A DNA stretch of 64,000 bases, taken from positions 83,367,001 through 83,431,000 of the forward strand of contig NC_133167.1 in NCBI RefSeq assembly GCF_040802235.1. The letters are read 5' to 3'. Origin of the DNA: Manis javanica. Its lineage: Eukaryota > Chordata > Mammalia > Pholidota > Manidae. Of the stretch, positions 32,937 through 44,289 are shown in pieces. The notes beneath the pieces were generated by a model, which saw nothing but the letters and a program-made list of their open reading frames with translations, was not told the DNA's origin and made no database searches. Both the position numbers and the translations under genes were made by a program. The first letter of the stretch is position 1. Each line of letters starts with the position of its first letter.

Positions 32937-35900
32937 TCAGATGAGTGAAATCATTTGGTATTTCTCTTTCTCCGCTTGGCTTATTTCACTGAGCATAATA
33001 CCCTCCAGCTCCATCCATATTGCTGCAAATGGTAGGATTTGCCCTCTTCTTATGGCTGACTAGTATTCCATTGTGTATATGTACCACATCTTCTTTATCC
33101 ATTCATCTACTGATGGACATTTAGGTTGCTTCCAATTCTTGGCTATTGTAAATAGTGCTGCAATAAACATAGGGGTGCATCTGTCTTTCTCAAACTTGAT
33201 TGCTGTGTTCTTAGGGTAAATTCCTAGGAGTGAAATTCCTGGGTCAAATGGTAAGTCTGTTTTGAGCATTTTGATGAACCTCCAAACTGCTTTCCACAAT
33301 GGTTGAACTAATTTACATTCCCACCAGCAGTGTAGGAGGGTTCCCCTTTCTCCACAGCCTCGCCAACATTTGTTGTTGTTTGTCTTTTGGATGGCAGCTA
33401 TCCTTACTGGTGTGAGGTGATACCTCATTGTAGTTTTATTTTGCATTTATCTGATAATTAGTGATGTGGAGCATCTTTTCATGTGTCTGCTGGATATCTG
33501 TATTTCTTTTTTGGAGAACTGTCTGTTCAGTTCCTCTGCCCATTTTTTAATTGGATTATTTGATTTTTGTTTGTTGAGGCGTGTGAGTTCTTTATATATT
33601 TTGGACGTCAGGCCTTTATTGGATCTGTCATTTACAAATATATTCTCCCATACTGTAGGGTTTCTTTTTGTTCTATTGATGGTGTCTTTCGCTGTACAGA
33701 AGCTTTTCAGCTTAATGTAGTCCCACTTGCTCATTTTTGCTGTTGTTTTCCTTGCCCAGGGAGATATGTTCAAGAAGAGGTCACTCATGTTTATGTCTAA
33801 GAGGTTTTTGCCTATGTTTTTTTCCATGAGTTTAATGGTTTCATGACTTACATTCAGGTCTTTGATCCATTTTGAATTTACTTTTGTATATGGGGTTTGA
33901 CAATGGTCCAGTTTCATTCTCCTACATGTAGCTGTCCAGTATTGCCAGCACCATCTGTTGAAGAGACTGTCATTTCGCCATTGTATGTCCATGGCTCCTT
34001 TATCAAATATTAATTGACCATATATGTTTGGGTTAATGTCTGGAGTCTCTAATCTGTTCCACTGGTCTGTGGCTCTGTTCTTGTGCCAGTACCAAATTGT
34101 CTTGATTACTATGGCTTTATAGTAGAGCTTGAAGTCGGGGAGTGAGATCCCCCCTACTTTACTCTTCTTTCTCAGAATTGCTTTGGCTATTTGGGGTCTT
34201 TGGTGTTTCCATATGAATTTTTGAATTACTTGTTCCAGTTCATTGAAGAATGTTGCTGGTAATTTGATAGGGATTGCATCAAATCTGTATATTGCTTTGG
34301 GCACAATGGCCATTTTGATGATATTGATTCTTCCTAGCCATGAGCATGGGATGAGTTTCCATTTGTTAGTGTCCCCTTTAATTTCTCTTAAGAGTGACTT
34401 GTAGATTTTGGAGTATAGGTCATTCACTTCCTTGGTTAGATTTATTCCTAGGTATTTTATTCTTTTTGATGCAATTATGAATGGAATTGTTTTCCTGATT
34501 TCTCTTTCTATTGGTTCATTGTTAGTGTATAGGAAAGCTACAGATTTCAGTGTGTTAATTTTGTATCCTGCAACTTTGCTGTATTCCAATATCAGTTCTA
34601 GTAGTTTTGGGGTGGAGTCTTCAGGGGTTTTTATGTACAATATCATGTCATGTGCAAATAGTGACAGTTTAACTTCTTCTTTACCAATTTGGATTCCTTG
34701 TATTTCTTTGTTTTGTCTGATTGCTGTGGCTAGGACCTCCAGTACTATGTTAAATAACAGTGGGGAGAGTGGGCATCCCTGTCTTGTTCCCGATCTCAGA
34801 GGAAATGCTTTAAGCTTCTCGCTTGTTCAGTATAATGCTGGCTGTGGGTTTATCATATATGGCCTTTATTATGTTGAGGTACTTGCCCTCTATTCCCATT
34901 TTGCTGAGAGTTTTTATCATGAATGGATGTTGAATTTTGTCAAATGCTTTTTCAGCATCTATGGAGATGATCATGTGGTTTTTGTCTTTCTTTTTGTTGA
35001 TGTGGTGGATGATGTTGTGGATTTTCGAATGTTGTACCATCCTTGCATCCCTGGGATGAAACCCACTTGGTCATGGTGTATGATCCTTTTGATATACTGT
35101 TGAATTCTGTTTGCTAATATTTTATTGAGTATTTTTGCATCTACATTCATCAGGGATATTGGTCTGTAATTTTCTTTTTTGGTGGGGTCTTTGCCTGGTT
35201 TTGGTATTAGGGTGATGTTGGCTTCATAGAATGAGTTTGGGAGTATTCAGTCATCTTTTATTTTTTGGAAAACTTTAAGGAGAATGGGTATTATGTCTTC
35301 TCTATGTGTCTGATAAAATTCCAAGGTAAATCCGTCCAGCCTGGGTGCTTTGTTCTTTGGTAGTTTTTTGATTACCGTTTCAGTTTCTTTCCTCGTCATT
35401 GGTTTGTTTTACTTTTGTGTTTCTTCCTTGGTCAGTCTTGGGAGGTTGTATTTTTCTAGGAAGTTGTCCATTTCTTCTAGGTTTTCCAGCTTGTTGGCAT
35501 ATAGGTTTTCATAGTAGTCTTTAATAATTCTTTGTATTTCTGTGGAGTCTGTCGTGATTTTTCCATTCTCATTTCTGATTATGTTGATTTGTGTTGATTC
35601 TCTTTTTCTCTTAATAAGTTGGGCTAGAGGCTTATCTATTTTGTTTATATTCTCAAAGAACCAGCTCTTGGTTTCATTGATTTTTGCTATTGTTTTATTC
35701 TTCTCAATTTTGTTTATTTCTTCTCTGATCTTTATTATGTCCCTCCTTCTGCTGACTTTAGGCCTCATTTGTTCTTCTTTTTCCAGTTTTAATAATTGTG
35801 ATGTTAGACTATTCATTTGGGATTGTTCTTCCTTCTTCAAGTGTGCCTGGATTGCTATATACTTTCCTCTTAAGACTGCTTTTGCTGCATCCCACAGAAG

Positions 35901-36779
35901 TTGGGGCTTAGTGTTGTTGTTGTCATTTGTTTCTATATATTCCTTGATCTCTATTTTGATTTGTTCATTGATCCATTGATTATTTAGTAGCATGTTGTTA
36001 AGCCTCCATGTGTTTGTGAGCCTTTTTGTTTTCTTTGTAGAATTTATTTCTACTTTTATACCTTTGTGATCTGAAAAATTGGTTGGTAGAATTTCAATAT
36101 TTTGGATTTTGCTGAGGCTCTCTTTGTGGGCTAGTATGTGGTCTATTCTGGAGAATGTTCCATGTGCACTTGAGAAGAATGTATATCCTGTTGCTTTTGG
36201 ATGTAGAGTTCTATAGATGTCTATTAGGTCCATCTGCTCTGCTGTGTTGTTCAGTGCTTCCGTGTCCTTACTTATTTTCTGCCCGGTGGATCTATCTTTT
36301 GGGGTGAGTGGTGTGTTGAAGTCTCCCAAAATGAATGCATTGCAGTCTATTTCCCCCTTTAGTTCTGTTAGTATTTGTTTCACATATGCTGGTGCTCCTG
36401 TGTTGGGTGCATATATATTTAGAATGGTTATATCCTCTTGTTGGACTGAGCCCTTTATCATTATGTAGTGTCCTTCTTTATCTCTTGTTACTTTCTTTGT
36501 TTTGAAGTCTATTTTATCTGATATTAGTACTGCAACCCCTGCTTTCTTCTCACTGTTGTTTGCCTGAAATATGTTTTTCCATCCCTTGACTTTTAGTCTG
36601 TGCATGTCTTTGGGTTTGAGGTGAGTTTCTTGTAAGCAGCATATAGATGGGTCTCGCTTTTTTATCCATTCTATTACTCTGTGTCTTTTGATTGGTGCAT
36701 TCAGTCCATTTACATTTACGGTGACTATTGAAAGATATGTACTTATTGACATTGCAGGCTTTAGATTCGTGGTTACCAA
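32937..36779 (-). pseudogene. ORF2: L1 ORF2 of copy 3, inactivated
   Basis: Collinear with the intact ORF2 of copy 2. It opens with 456 intact codons (endonuclease complete), then TAA at 35406-35408 replaces a Leu codon. A one-base deletion near 35015 and a one-base insertion near 34822 shift the frame in between. In the reverse transcriptase box the first catalytic Asp is His (FAHD, codon 34650-34652). Further stops replace Glu at 33447-33449 and Tyr near 33057. It cannot supply enzymes. Confidence 0.92.
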
Positions 36780-36947
36780 AGGTTCAAGGTTAACCTCTTT
36801 GGTATCTTACTGCCTAACTTAGCTTGCTTGTTGAGCTGTTATATACACTGTCTGGAGATTCTTTTCTTCTCTCCCTTCTTATTCCTCCTCTTCCATTCTT
36901 CATATGTTGGGTGTTTTGTTCTGTGCTCTTTCTAGGAGTGCTCCCAT

Positions 36948-37802
36948 CTAGAGCAGTCCCTGTAAGATGCCCTGTAGAGGTGGTTTGTGGGAAGCAAATT
37001 CCCTCAGCTTTTGCTTGTCTGGGAATTGTGTAATTCCACCATCATATTTAAATGATAGTCGTGCTGGATACAGTATCCTTGGTTCAAGGCCCTTCTGTTT
37101 CATTGCATTAAATATATCATGCCATTCTCTTCTGGCCTGTAGGGTTTCTGTTGAGAAGTCTGATGTTAGCCTGATGGGTTTTCCTTTATAGGTGACCTTT
37201 TTCTCTCTAGGTGCCTTCAAAACTCTTTCCTTGTCCTTGTTCTCAGCCATTTAAATTATTATGTGTCTTGGTGTTGTCCTCCTTGGATCCTTTCTGTTGG
37301 GGGTTCTGTGTATTTCCATGATCTGTTCGATTATTTCCTCCCCCAGTTTGGGGAAGTTTTCAGCAATTATTTCTTCCGAGTTACTTTCTGTCCCTTTTCC
37401 TCTCTCCTCTTCTTCTGGTACCCCTATAATATGGATATTGTTCCTTCTGGATTGGTCACACAGTTCTCTTAATATTGTTTCTTTCCTGGAGATCCTTTTA
37501 TCTCTCTCTATGTCAGCTTCTATGCGTTCCTGTTCTCTGGTTTCAATTCCATCAATGGCCTCTTGCATCTTATCCATTCTCCTTATAAATCCTTCCAGAG
37601 TTTGTTTCATTTCTGTAATCTCCTTCCTGGCATCTGTGATCTCCCTCCGGACTTCATCCCATTTCTCTTGAATATTTCTCTGCATCCCTGTCAGCATGTT
37701 TATGATTTTTATTTTGAATTCTTTGTCAGGAAGACTGGTTAGGTCTGTCTCCTTCTCTGGTGTCTCTGTGATCTTGGTTTGCCTGTAATTTTGTCTTTTC
37801 AT
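36948..37802 (-). pseudogene. ORF1: L1 ORF1 of copy 3, nonsense at codon 184
   Basis: The N-terminal 183 codons are open (coiled coil with a single QEKWDEV unit, RRM with HIIGVPEEEERGKG). Then Lys (AAA) is TAA at 37248-37250, followed in the same frame by the C-terminal domain (ARREWHDIF, FPDKQKLREF). A single substitution ended the protein inside the RNA-binding region. Confidence 0.92.
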
Positions 37803-39113
37803 GGTGATAGGAATAGTTTGCAGTGCTGGGACTAGTGACGGCTGGAAGAACTTCCCTTCTTTTTGGTTTGTGGCCTTCCTCTCCTGGGAGAAGAGCGACC
37901 TCTAGTGGCTTGTGCTGAGTAGCTTTGCGCAGACAGGGCTTCTGCTTCCTGCCCGGCTGCTATGAAGTTTATCTCTGCTGTTGCTGTGGGCGTGGCCTGG
38001 CTAGGGCTGCTGCTCCAAAGTGGTGAATTTGCATTGGGGGGGGAGCAGCTGGAAGGCTATTTATCTCTGTAAGTGGCCTCCGTGCTCCCTACAGCCCAGG
38101 GGATTAGAGTACCCAGAGATCCCTGGATTCCCTACCTCTGGACTAAGTGTCCCGCCCTGCCCTTTTAAGACTTCCAAAAAGCACCCGCCAAAACAAAACA
38201 ACTACCACAAAAAAAAAAAAATTGCTGCTCGTTTTTCTTTATTCTCCGGTGCCAGCCACGGGCACCTGCTCACTGGTCTTGCTGCCCTGTTTCCTTAGTA
38301 TTGGGGTCCCTATCCCTTTAAGACTTCCAAAAAGCACTTGCCAAAACAAAACAACAACAAAAAAAAGATGGCCGCTCACTTTTCTTTTGTTCTCCAGCGC
38401 CGGCCTCCGATACCTGCTCACTGGTCTTGCTGCCCTGTTTCCCTAGTTTTGGGGTCCCTGTCCCTTTAAGACTTCCAAAAAGCACTTGCCACAACAAAAC
38501 AACAACAACAACAAAAAAAAAAAAGGTGGCCACTCGCTTTTCTTTTGTTCTCCAGCTTTGGTCTCCGATAACCGCTCGCCGGTCTTGCTGCCCTGTTTCC
38601 CTAGTATTGGGGTCCCTGTCCCTTTAAGACTTCCAAAAAGCACTCACCACAACAAAACAACAACAACAACAACAACAAAAAGATGACTGCTCGCTTTTCT
38701 TTTGTCCTCCGGCGCTGGCCTCCGGTTCCCGCTCACCATTCTTGCTGCCCTGTTTCCCTTGGATGCAGGGTCCCGTGCATGCACTGTGTCTGTGCTCTGG
38801 TCCGGATGGCTGGGGCTGGGTGTTTAGCAGTCCTGGGCTCCTTCTCCCTCCCGCTCTGACTCCTCTACTCCTGCCAGGAGCTGGGGGAGGGGCACTCAGG
38901 ATCCCCCAGGCCGGGGTTTGTATCTTACCCCCTTTGCGAGGTGCTGGGTTCTTGCATGTGTGGATGTGGTCTGGACGTTGTCCTGTGTCCTCTGGTCTTT
39001 TTTCTAGGAAGAGTTGTCTTTGTTATATTTTCATAGATATATATGGTTTTGGGAGGAGATTTCCACTGCTCTACTCACGCTGCCATCTTGGCTCCCAGCC
39101 AAGACCTAGTCCC
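37803..39113 (-). promoter_or_regulatory. L1 5'UTR promoter with shorter monomers (copy 3)
   Basis: The landmark 'tccaaaaagc' recurs at 38173, 38326, 38474 and 38632 (spacings 153, 148, 158). Each unit has an A-rich (CAA)n linker where copy 2 has G+C-rich text. The L1-sense 5' end contains AAGATGGCAGC, a YY1-like core as in copy 2. The units lack the extra block of about 60 bases that brings copy 2 monomers to 210. Confidence 0.85.
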
Positions 39114-39129
39114 TGAATCTTTGAGTTTT
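39114..39129. repeat. Target-site duplication of L1 copy 3, right
   Basis: TGAATCTTTGAGTTTT, exact partner of 30477-30492, followed by AAGTG. Confidence 0.95.
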
Positions 39130-40080
39130 AAGTGCAATACTTGTTTCATTTATATTTAATGTGATCAGCCATCTAGTTGAGTTTAAGTTGACTATTATTT
39201 GTTTTTGATTGGTTCCATATGTTCTTTGTTCCCTTACCCCTTATTTCCTGCCTTCTTTTAGAGTAAAGAGGATACTTTTATTACTCCATTTTCTCCATTA
39301 ATATTTAAATAATTCTCAGTATTTCTAGAATGAAAATGCATTTTTTACTTATTAGGAGATCTGTTTGGCCACGCTGAACTTAAATTCGTATTTTTACCAT
39401 TTCTGGAACAATGGAAGAATCTTCTGTTAGTTTAGTTCCATTTATATCCTCCTGTCTTTTTGCTATTGTTATATTTTACTTCTATATTTGTATAAGAACA
39501 CTGAATATAATTATTGTGACTTTATGAAGTCAATTCTTTTCCTTTTACCTGCACATTTGCCCTTTCTATGTTTTCATTCCTTATCACATTTCACATTTCT
39601 CCCTGGAATCATTTTCCTTTAACATGAAGAACTTCTTTAGTGCTTTTTGTAGTATTGTCTTCTACTAACAATTTTTTTTCCCTCAAAGCATCTTTATTTT
39701 GCCTCCTTTTTGGAGGATATTTTCACTGGATATAAAATTATGGGATTCACTGGGTTTGAAGTTTGAGGGTTTTTTTTCCCCTACAGCACCTTAAAGATGT
39801 CATTCCACTATCTTTTATCTTCCATAATTTCTGATGAAAAGTTAAGTATACTTCTAATTTTTCTTTTTGAAAAGAATCTGTAGTTTTTCTCTTACTACTT
39901 TCAGGTGTCTTTACTTTGACTTTAAAAGCTTGACAACAGTTGCCTAGGTGTGGTGGTCTTTGTTTACCTATTGGGGGTTTACTGAGTTTCCTGAATCTGT
40001 GGCCTTATTCTTCAATCAGTTTTGGAAATTTCTTGACCATTACCTCTTCAAATATTCCTGGTTCTTCATAGGTGTCATGT
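39130..40080 (-). repeat. Second old L1M fragment, antisense (ORF2 start, ORF1)
   Basis: Starts with text parallel to 19960-20060 ('tatatttaatgtgatcag...tagttgag'), so it is a different old L1 from the one above. It runs through ORF1-like antisense phrases such as 'tttactgagtttcctgaatctgtgg' and 'gaccattacctcttcaaatatt'. Confidence 0.7.
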
Positions 40081-40829
40081 TTTACTATATCGTGGGTATC
40101 ATGTATAAGAAAACCATGTAAACCAGAGCATTATTTTCAGTTGGGGACGTCTTGCTGTTTCCTGTTAGGCAGATAGGATTTGGGGCAGACCACCCTGATC
40201 CAACCAGGAACTGGGTTGCATTGGTGCTCAGGGGCACTGTTAGACATTGTCTTCCTCTAGTTGCAAGTGTCTCAAGGCCAGGAACTGTGTGTGTCTGTGG
40301 CAGAGTCCTCATTCTAGCGGGACTAGAGCACCTAAGCACCTCCTAAACAATTGCCAAGTAAGGCTATAGTATATTTCTGTGGGATCTTTCTGTGCCAGTC
40401 TCCTCACCCACCATGCCTCCTTAACACTCAGGAAACATCCCACAAGGAAAGCCAGCCGTGCATCTGGGGGACTTAACAGATACCAATTTGTCCTTAATAG
40501 ATACCAACCAGCCCACACATCAGGTGCTTCACTGGTTTCCTTTCTCTCTGTCTCTCTGCTTATGCCAAGCCCAATCTTCACCCTAGGTCTGGACTTCAAA
40601 TGCTCCCAGGGAAGTAAATACCTGGCCATCTCAGTTCCACTAGGAAGGACTCCTCCCTTTCTGGAATGTTAGTTCTTTGCTTCCGCAGCTGTCTGTTGTC
40701 ATTAAAAATATTTAAAAAAAATTTTTAATGTACGTATGTTTAAAGATCTTGCAGTGGAAGTAATGGCTTTTGCCATGTATATTCTACCTAGTAGCAGTAC
40801 TCAAAAAACTTTGTGGCTACAAGAAAAAT
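40081..40829. other. Unrecognised, within SAXO2 intron 3
   Basis: May be the decayed 5' end of the preceding old L1. No exon or named repeat seen. Confidence 0.4.
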
Positions 40830-41290
40830 GCTAAGTGCCTCAGTTTGGCAATCAAGGCTTCACAATCTGATCTCACATTTACAGAATTATACCCCAGTGT
40901 CTCAGATCCTGAAATCCTGTGTTCCCACCATGTTTATTTTTCTAGCTCTGTTTTTTTGCTCATTTCATCCTAGTTTTTAGGATGTCCTTCCTCTTTCTAT
41001 ATATGAACACTAGTCTCTAATATATTCCCAAGCTAGTCTAAAGTAATAATTTGTTCAGTCTAAATTTTTGAAGAACTAATTGTTCCATTAATTTTCTAGT
41101 GCATTATCCCCTTCTTGTGATACATTATTTATTTCCAGTATGGCTATTTAATTTTTCATGCTTTATTACTCCTTTTCTCAACTCAACTGTAAAGTTCCTA
41201 AATGTCAAGAGCCATGCTGAATGCAGACCTCTGTGTACCCTACAGTGCCTTGCACAGGGCACAGTAATCCCTAAAACATATTCATCAGGT
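40830..41290 (+). repeat. L2 fragment
   Basis: 'aatcaaggcttcacaatctgatctcac', then 'ctcaactgtaaagttcctaaatg' and 'cagtgccttgcacagggcacagtaa' follow the sense L2 3' end. Confidence 0.65.
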
Positions 41291-43137
41291 CAAATCCTGA
41301 CCTATTTTCAATAGCTATATTTTAATATGAATGAATTTCTAAACTGAGGCTGCTGGAGGCAGACACATGTCTAAGAGTCACCATTTTCATAGAACCATAC
41401 CTTCAGAATCTAAATGTCCCCCTTCTTACCATCTTGCAGGTCTTTTCTTTATCATGTCCCTTTCTGCCTTCCTCTGTTCTTTAGTTCTAGTGAACAGTGA
41501 GAGAGTCTCCTCCCACTGTAATTTCTGTTCAGCTACAGACCTGTCCTTGAGTCGGCATGTACAAAACCTGCAGTATAATCTTCACATAGAACGATGAGGT
41601 ACTGCCTTGGCCCTTAGCATTTGTTGTCTCAGGCCCTCCAGACCTGGAAACACAAGGATAACCTTTCCTTGCTAGGAAACATCAGGAGCAAGAAGGCCTG
41701 AGGGAATCCAGGAATCCTCTGTGTTGGATTGTTGGAGTGCAAGTGTGGGAATCCAGGGGAAACCCAGGTAATGAGAAGCCAGAACTAATGGTGTGTGTGT
41801 GGGTGTGTGTTACACGTAAATGGTCACAGCATCCGGGAGTATCAATATTACTGATAATTTTACATCTTGTAGGAAAAAAGTAAAAACTTTTCTATGATTA
41901 TTTAAAAGACACAGGACAGTCATTTTCATCTATCTTTTATGTCAAATTATTATTCAATACATTATATCGTTTGCATACCAATAACATGTATCTTAACAAT
42001 TACTATATGCTACATTGGGTTTTAACAATATGCTTGCTCACTATATGCATTATCTTAAAAATCTGTTCCTTGTGTAGTATCTTATATGCTCACAGCTTTA
42101 AACACCACAAAGAACATTCTTTCTTTATTATATTTTCTTATATATTTTACTTACCCACTTAACTGGAAGGATGACATCTGGAGAAAAAGTATGCATTCAG
42201 CTATTACCTATTTAAAGTACAAATAATTACTTTTATTGTAAAACTCACTCTTACAAGAGGGTTTTATGTTAGGACATACCTATTCAGCTATACTGTGTAA
42301 CTAATGAAAAGGGTATGAGCCTAAACATGCAATTACATTATTAACAAAGAATAATACAGAAATAATGTGTACTAACAAGATGACCTGATTTTAAAAACAA
42401 AGACACCCATCCCCCAAAAGCAAAAGAGTATTTCAAAATCTGATTGTTTTTTGGAGAGAAACTAGTATCCATTATCCAGCCCCTTCCTCCTGAGTCAGTG
42501 GACAGCAGAGAGAGGGTAATCTCACCCTTCTCCCACGCTGGAAGTCCTAGAAGAACAGGTTCCCTACGTGGTGGTCCAACACCATCCATCACTGGGCAGA
42601 TACGCCTACCTTATTCAGAGGTTCAGTACCAGGACCATTTGCTAAACAAATACAAGCTTTGTCCTCCACCCTAGCCTCTATCAGATGCTCCACCTGCTGA
42701 CTCCCTGACTCTCTACCAGTTGGCTCATGACTGGAATGGTGAAGAGGGCTGCTATTTATCTGACCTTCTCCAAGACTCTAGTATGTTCAGTAGAGTTTCA
42801 GCTGATTCTGGGATGGAGGGACAGGAACAGCGGCAACTCTATGTGCCACAAGGTGACATAAAGCTCGCTCTCTGGCATCTTTGTTTTTATGTTTTGAGAC
42901 AGAAAAAACTACTTAAGTGGCTGGATTCGGACAGGAATCCAGGTCTCCTAACTCTCAATCAGGCAAATGATCCTTTTTTCACTATGCAATGCTATTTTGA
43001 CCAAAGAGAAAAACGTTTTTCCTAAGCCATGAGGGCTAAGTGGGGCAACACACCAAAATTATGATTTGATGTTAGATGCCAAAGCTGGAGGTGAGCTTCA
43101 GCTTTCTGGCTCCTTTAGTTTTGAAATGGCAAGTTAC
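41291..43137 (-). other. SAXO2: SAXO2 intron 3, 5' part
   Basis: AT-rich with a short (TG)-rich patch near 41790-41810. The splice donor GTAACT of exon 3 is at 43137-43132 on the - strand. Nothing else is recognised. Confidence 0.4.
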
Positions 43138-43340
43138 CTTTATAGGTTGGGACTGTGTCCAACTTTCCTTTTTTAACTGGTTGTCTCTCCAAAGGCCGGA
43201 CTATTGCCACAGGCTGTACTTTATAAGAATTAAAATCCCGTTTGTAGGTAGTGCCAAGATCAATCTCACCCTGCTTTGGTTTATATTCTTCTGGAACATG
43301 GTGAGGCTGTTTGACTATTTCATAAGGACAACAATCTGAC
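43138..43340 (-). pseudogene. SAXO2: SAXO2 exon 3, open
   Basis: 203 bases between a CTGTATTTCAG acceptor and AAAG/GTAACT donor. They encode SDCCPYEIVKQPHHVPEEYK, LGTTYKRDFNSYKVQPVA, RPLERQPVKKGKL and TVPTYK, matching SAXO2 residues that follow the N-terminal Cys-rich head. TTYKRDFNSY is one of the repeated microtubule-binding modules. The exon itself has no lesion; it is called pseudogenic because the last exon and the exon 2 donor are broken. Confidence 0.85.
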
Positions 43341-44005
43341 CTGAAATACATAAATTTGAAACATAGTCTCACAGGTTCTTTATTTCTAATTATTTCAATG
43401 GAATATTGAAATTTGTAAGGTCTTTAACTTGAAAAGTCTAAGAAGATATTAAAATGGTGATAGCTGATAAGCTACTGGAAAGAGGTAAGAATTCCTCTAG
43501 GTCCTATTCAGTGACCAAATTTCTAAAAAAAAAATGTTAAAAATCCTGGTTTCCAAAACATCATTATAATGGATCCTCAGTTAATTGGAACTTACATAAA
43601 TAAAATCTTCAAGTAACTGAACTTTTTTCTAACCTGGAAGGAAATTGCAGGTGAAATGAATCTGAAAAAAATTTTTAAATATATCCTCTGGGTCTATTTG
43701 TCAAAACCCTTATTTATCCTATTTAAAGATTCTAGTAAAACTATTTGGGCATGCTCTCTTTTTACGGAAGTCATGCTGTCTTCCTGCTCATCATTAAATA
43801 ATCAACTAAGTAAATAATTTATCTAAACTCTGGCCTTTAGACATAAATCACATGCATAGTATGGATATGAGTCTTATTCATCTTTGACTCCTGCAGAAGC
43901 CATTGGCAAGGGTGGAAGCCACATGGAAACGCAGCTGCCCCGGGCCTTACATGACCTGTGATGGAGATACTTCTGCAGACACAGAGGCTGGCTGGCGGGC
44001 TGCAG
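43341..44005 (-). other. SAXO2: SAXO2 intron 2, 3' part
   Basis: Intron 2 spans 43341-48188. This part shows no recognised repeat. Confidence 0.4.
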
Positions 44006-44235
44006 ACCATACACTCAGGCCAATCAGACTGCCTGGGTCCAGGCCTGCTCTGTCATTCACTTGATGTGTGGCCTGGACAGCTTGGTTAACTTGTGTATGC
44101 CCCAGCTTCTTTATATATAAAATAGGACAATGACATTATCTACCTGCTAGGGTTGCTTTAAGGACTGACATATGCACTGGTGCACACGCACATACACGAG
44201 TGCTTGGTACACAGTAAGTACAGTAGCTACCACTG
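44006..44235 (+). repeat. MIR SINE
   Basis: 'agactgcctgggtccaggcctgctctg', 'tgtggcctggacagcttggttaact', 'ctacctgctagggttgc' and 'tggtacacagtaagta' follow the sense MIR consensus over most of its length. Confidence 0.85.
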
Positions 44236-44289
44236 TTACTACTGTGAGTCTTCAAAACTGCTTTTCTTCTTGTAGACTCTATTGACTGT

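Larger units (their letters stand above)
30493..39113 (-). mobile_element. Copy 3: full-length but dead chimeric L1-ERV with extra 3' transduction
   Basis: Bounded by an exact 16-base duplication. In L1 sense: 5'UTR with four monomer landmarks about 150 bases apart, ORF1 and ORF2 with several nonsense and frameshift lesions, 3'UTR (32936-32441), internal poly(A) (32440-32432), ERV cargo (32431-30793), poly(A) (30792-30781). About 288 bases of an unrelated older L1 3'UTR (30780-30493) follow, ending in a short A run. Compared with copy 2 the 5' end carries about 17 further bases after GGGAGCC. It is older than copies 2 and 4, judged by its lesions. Confidence 0.93.
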
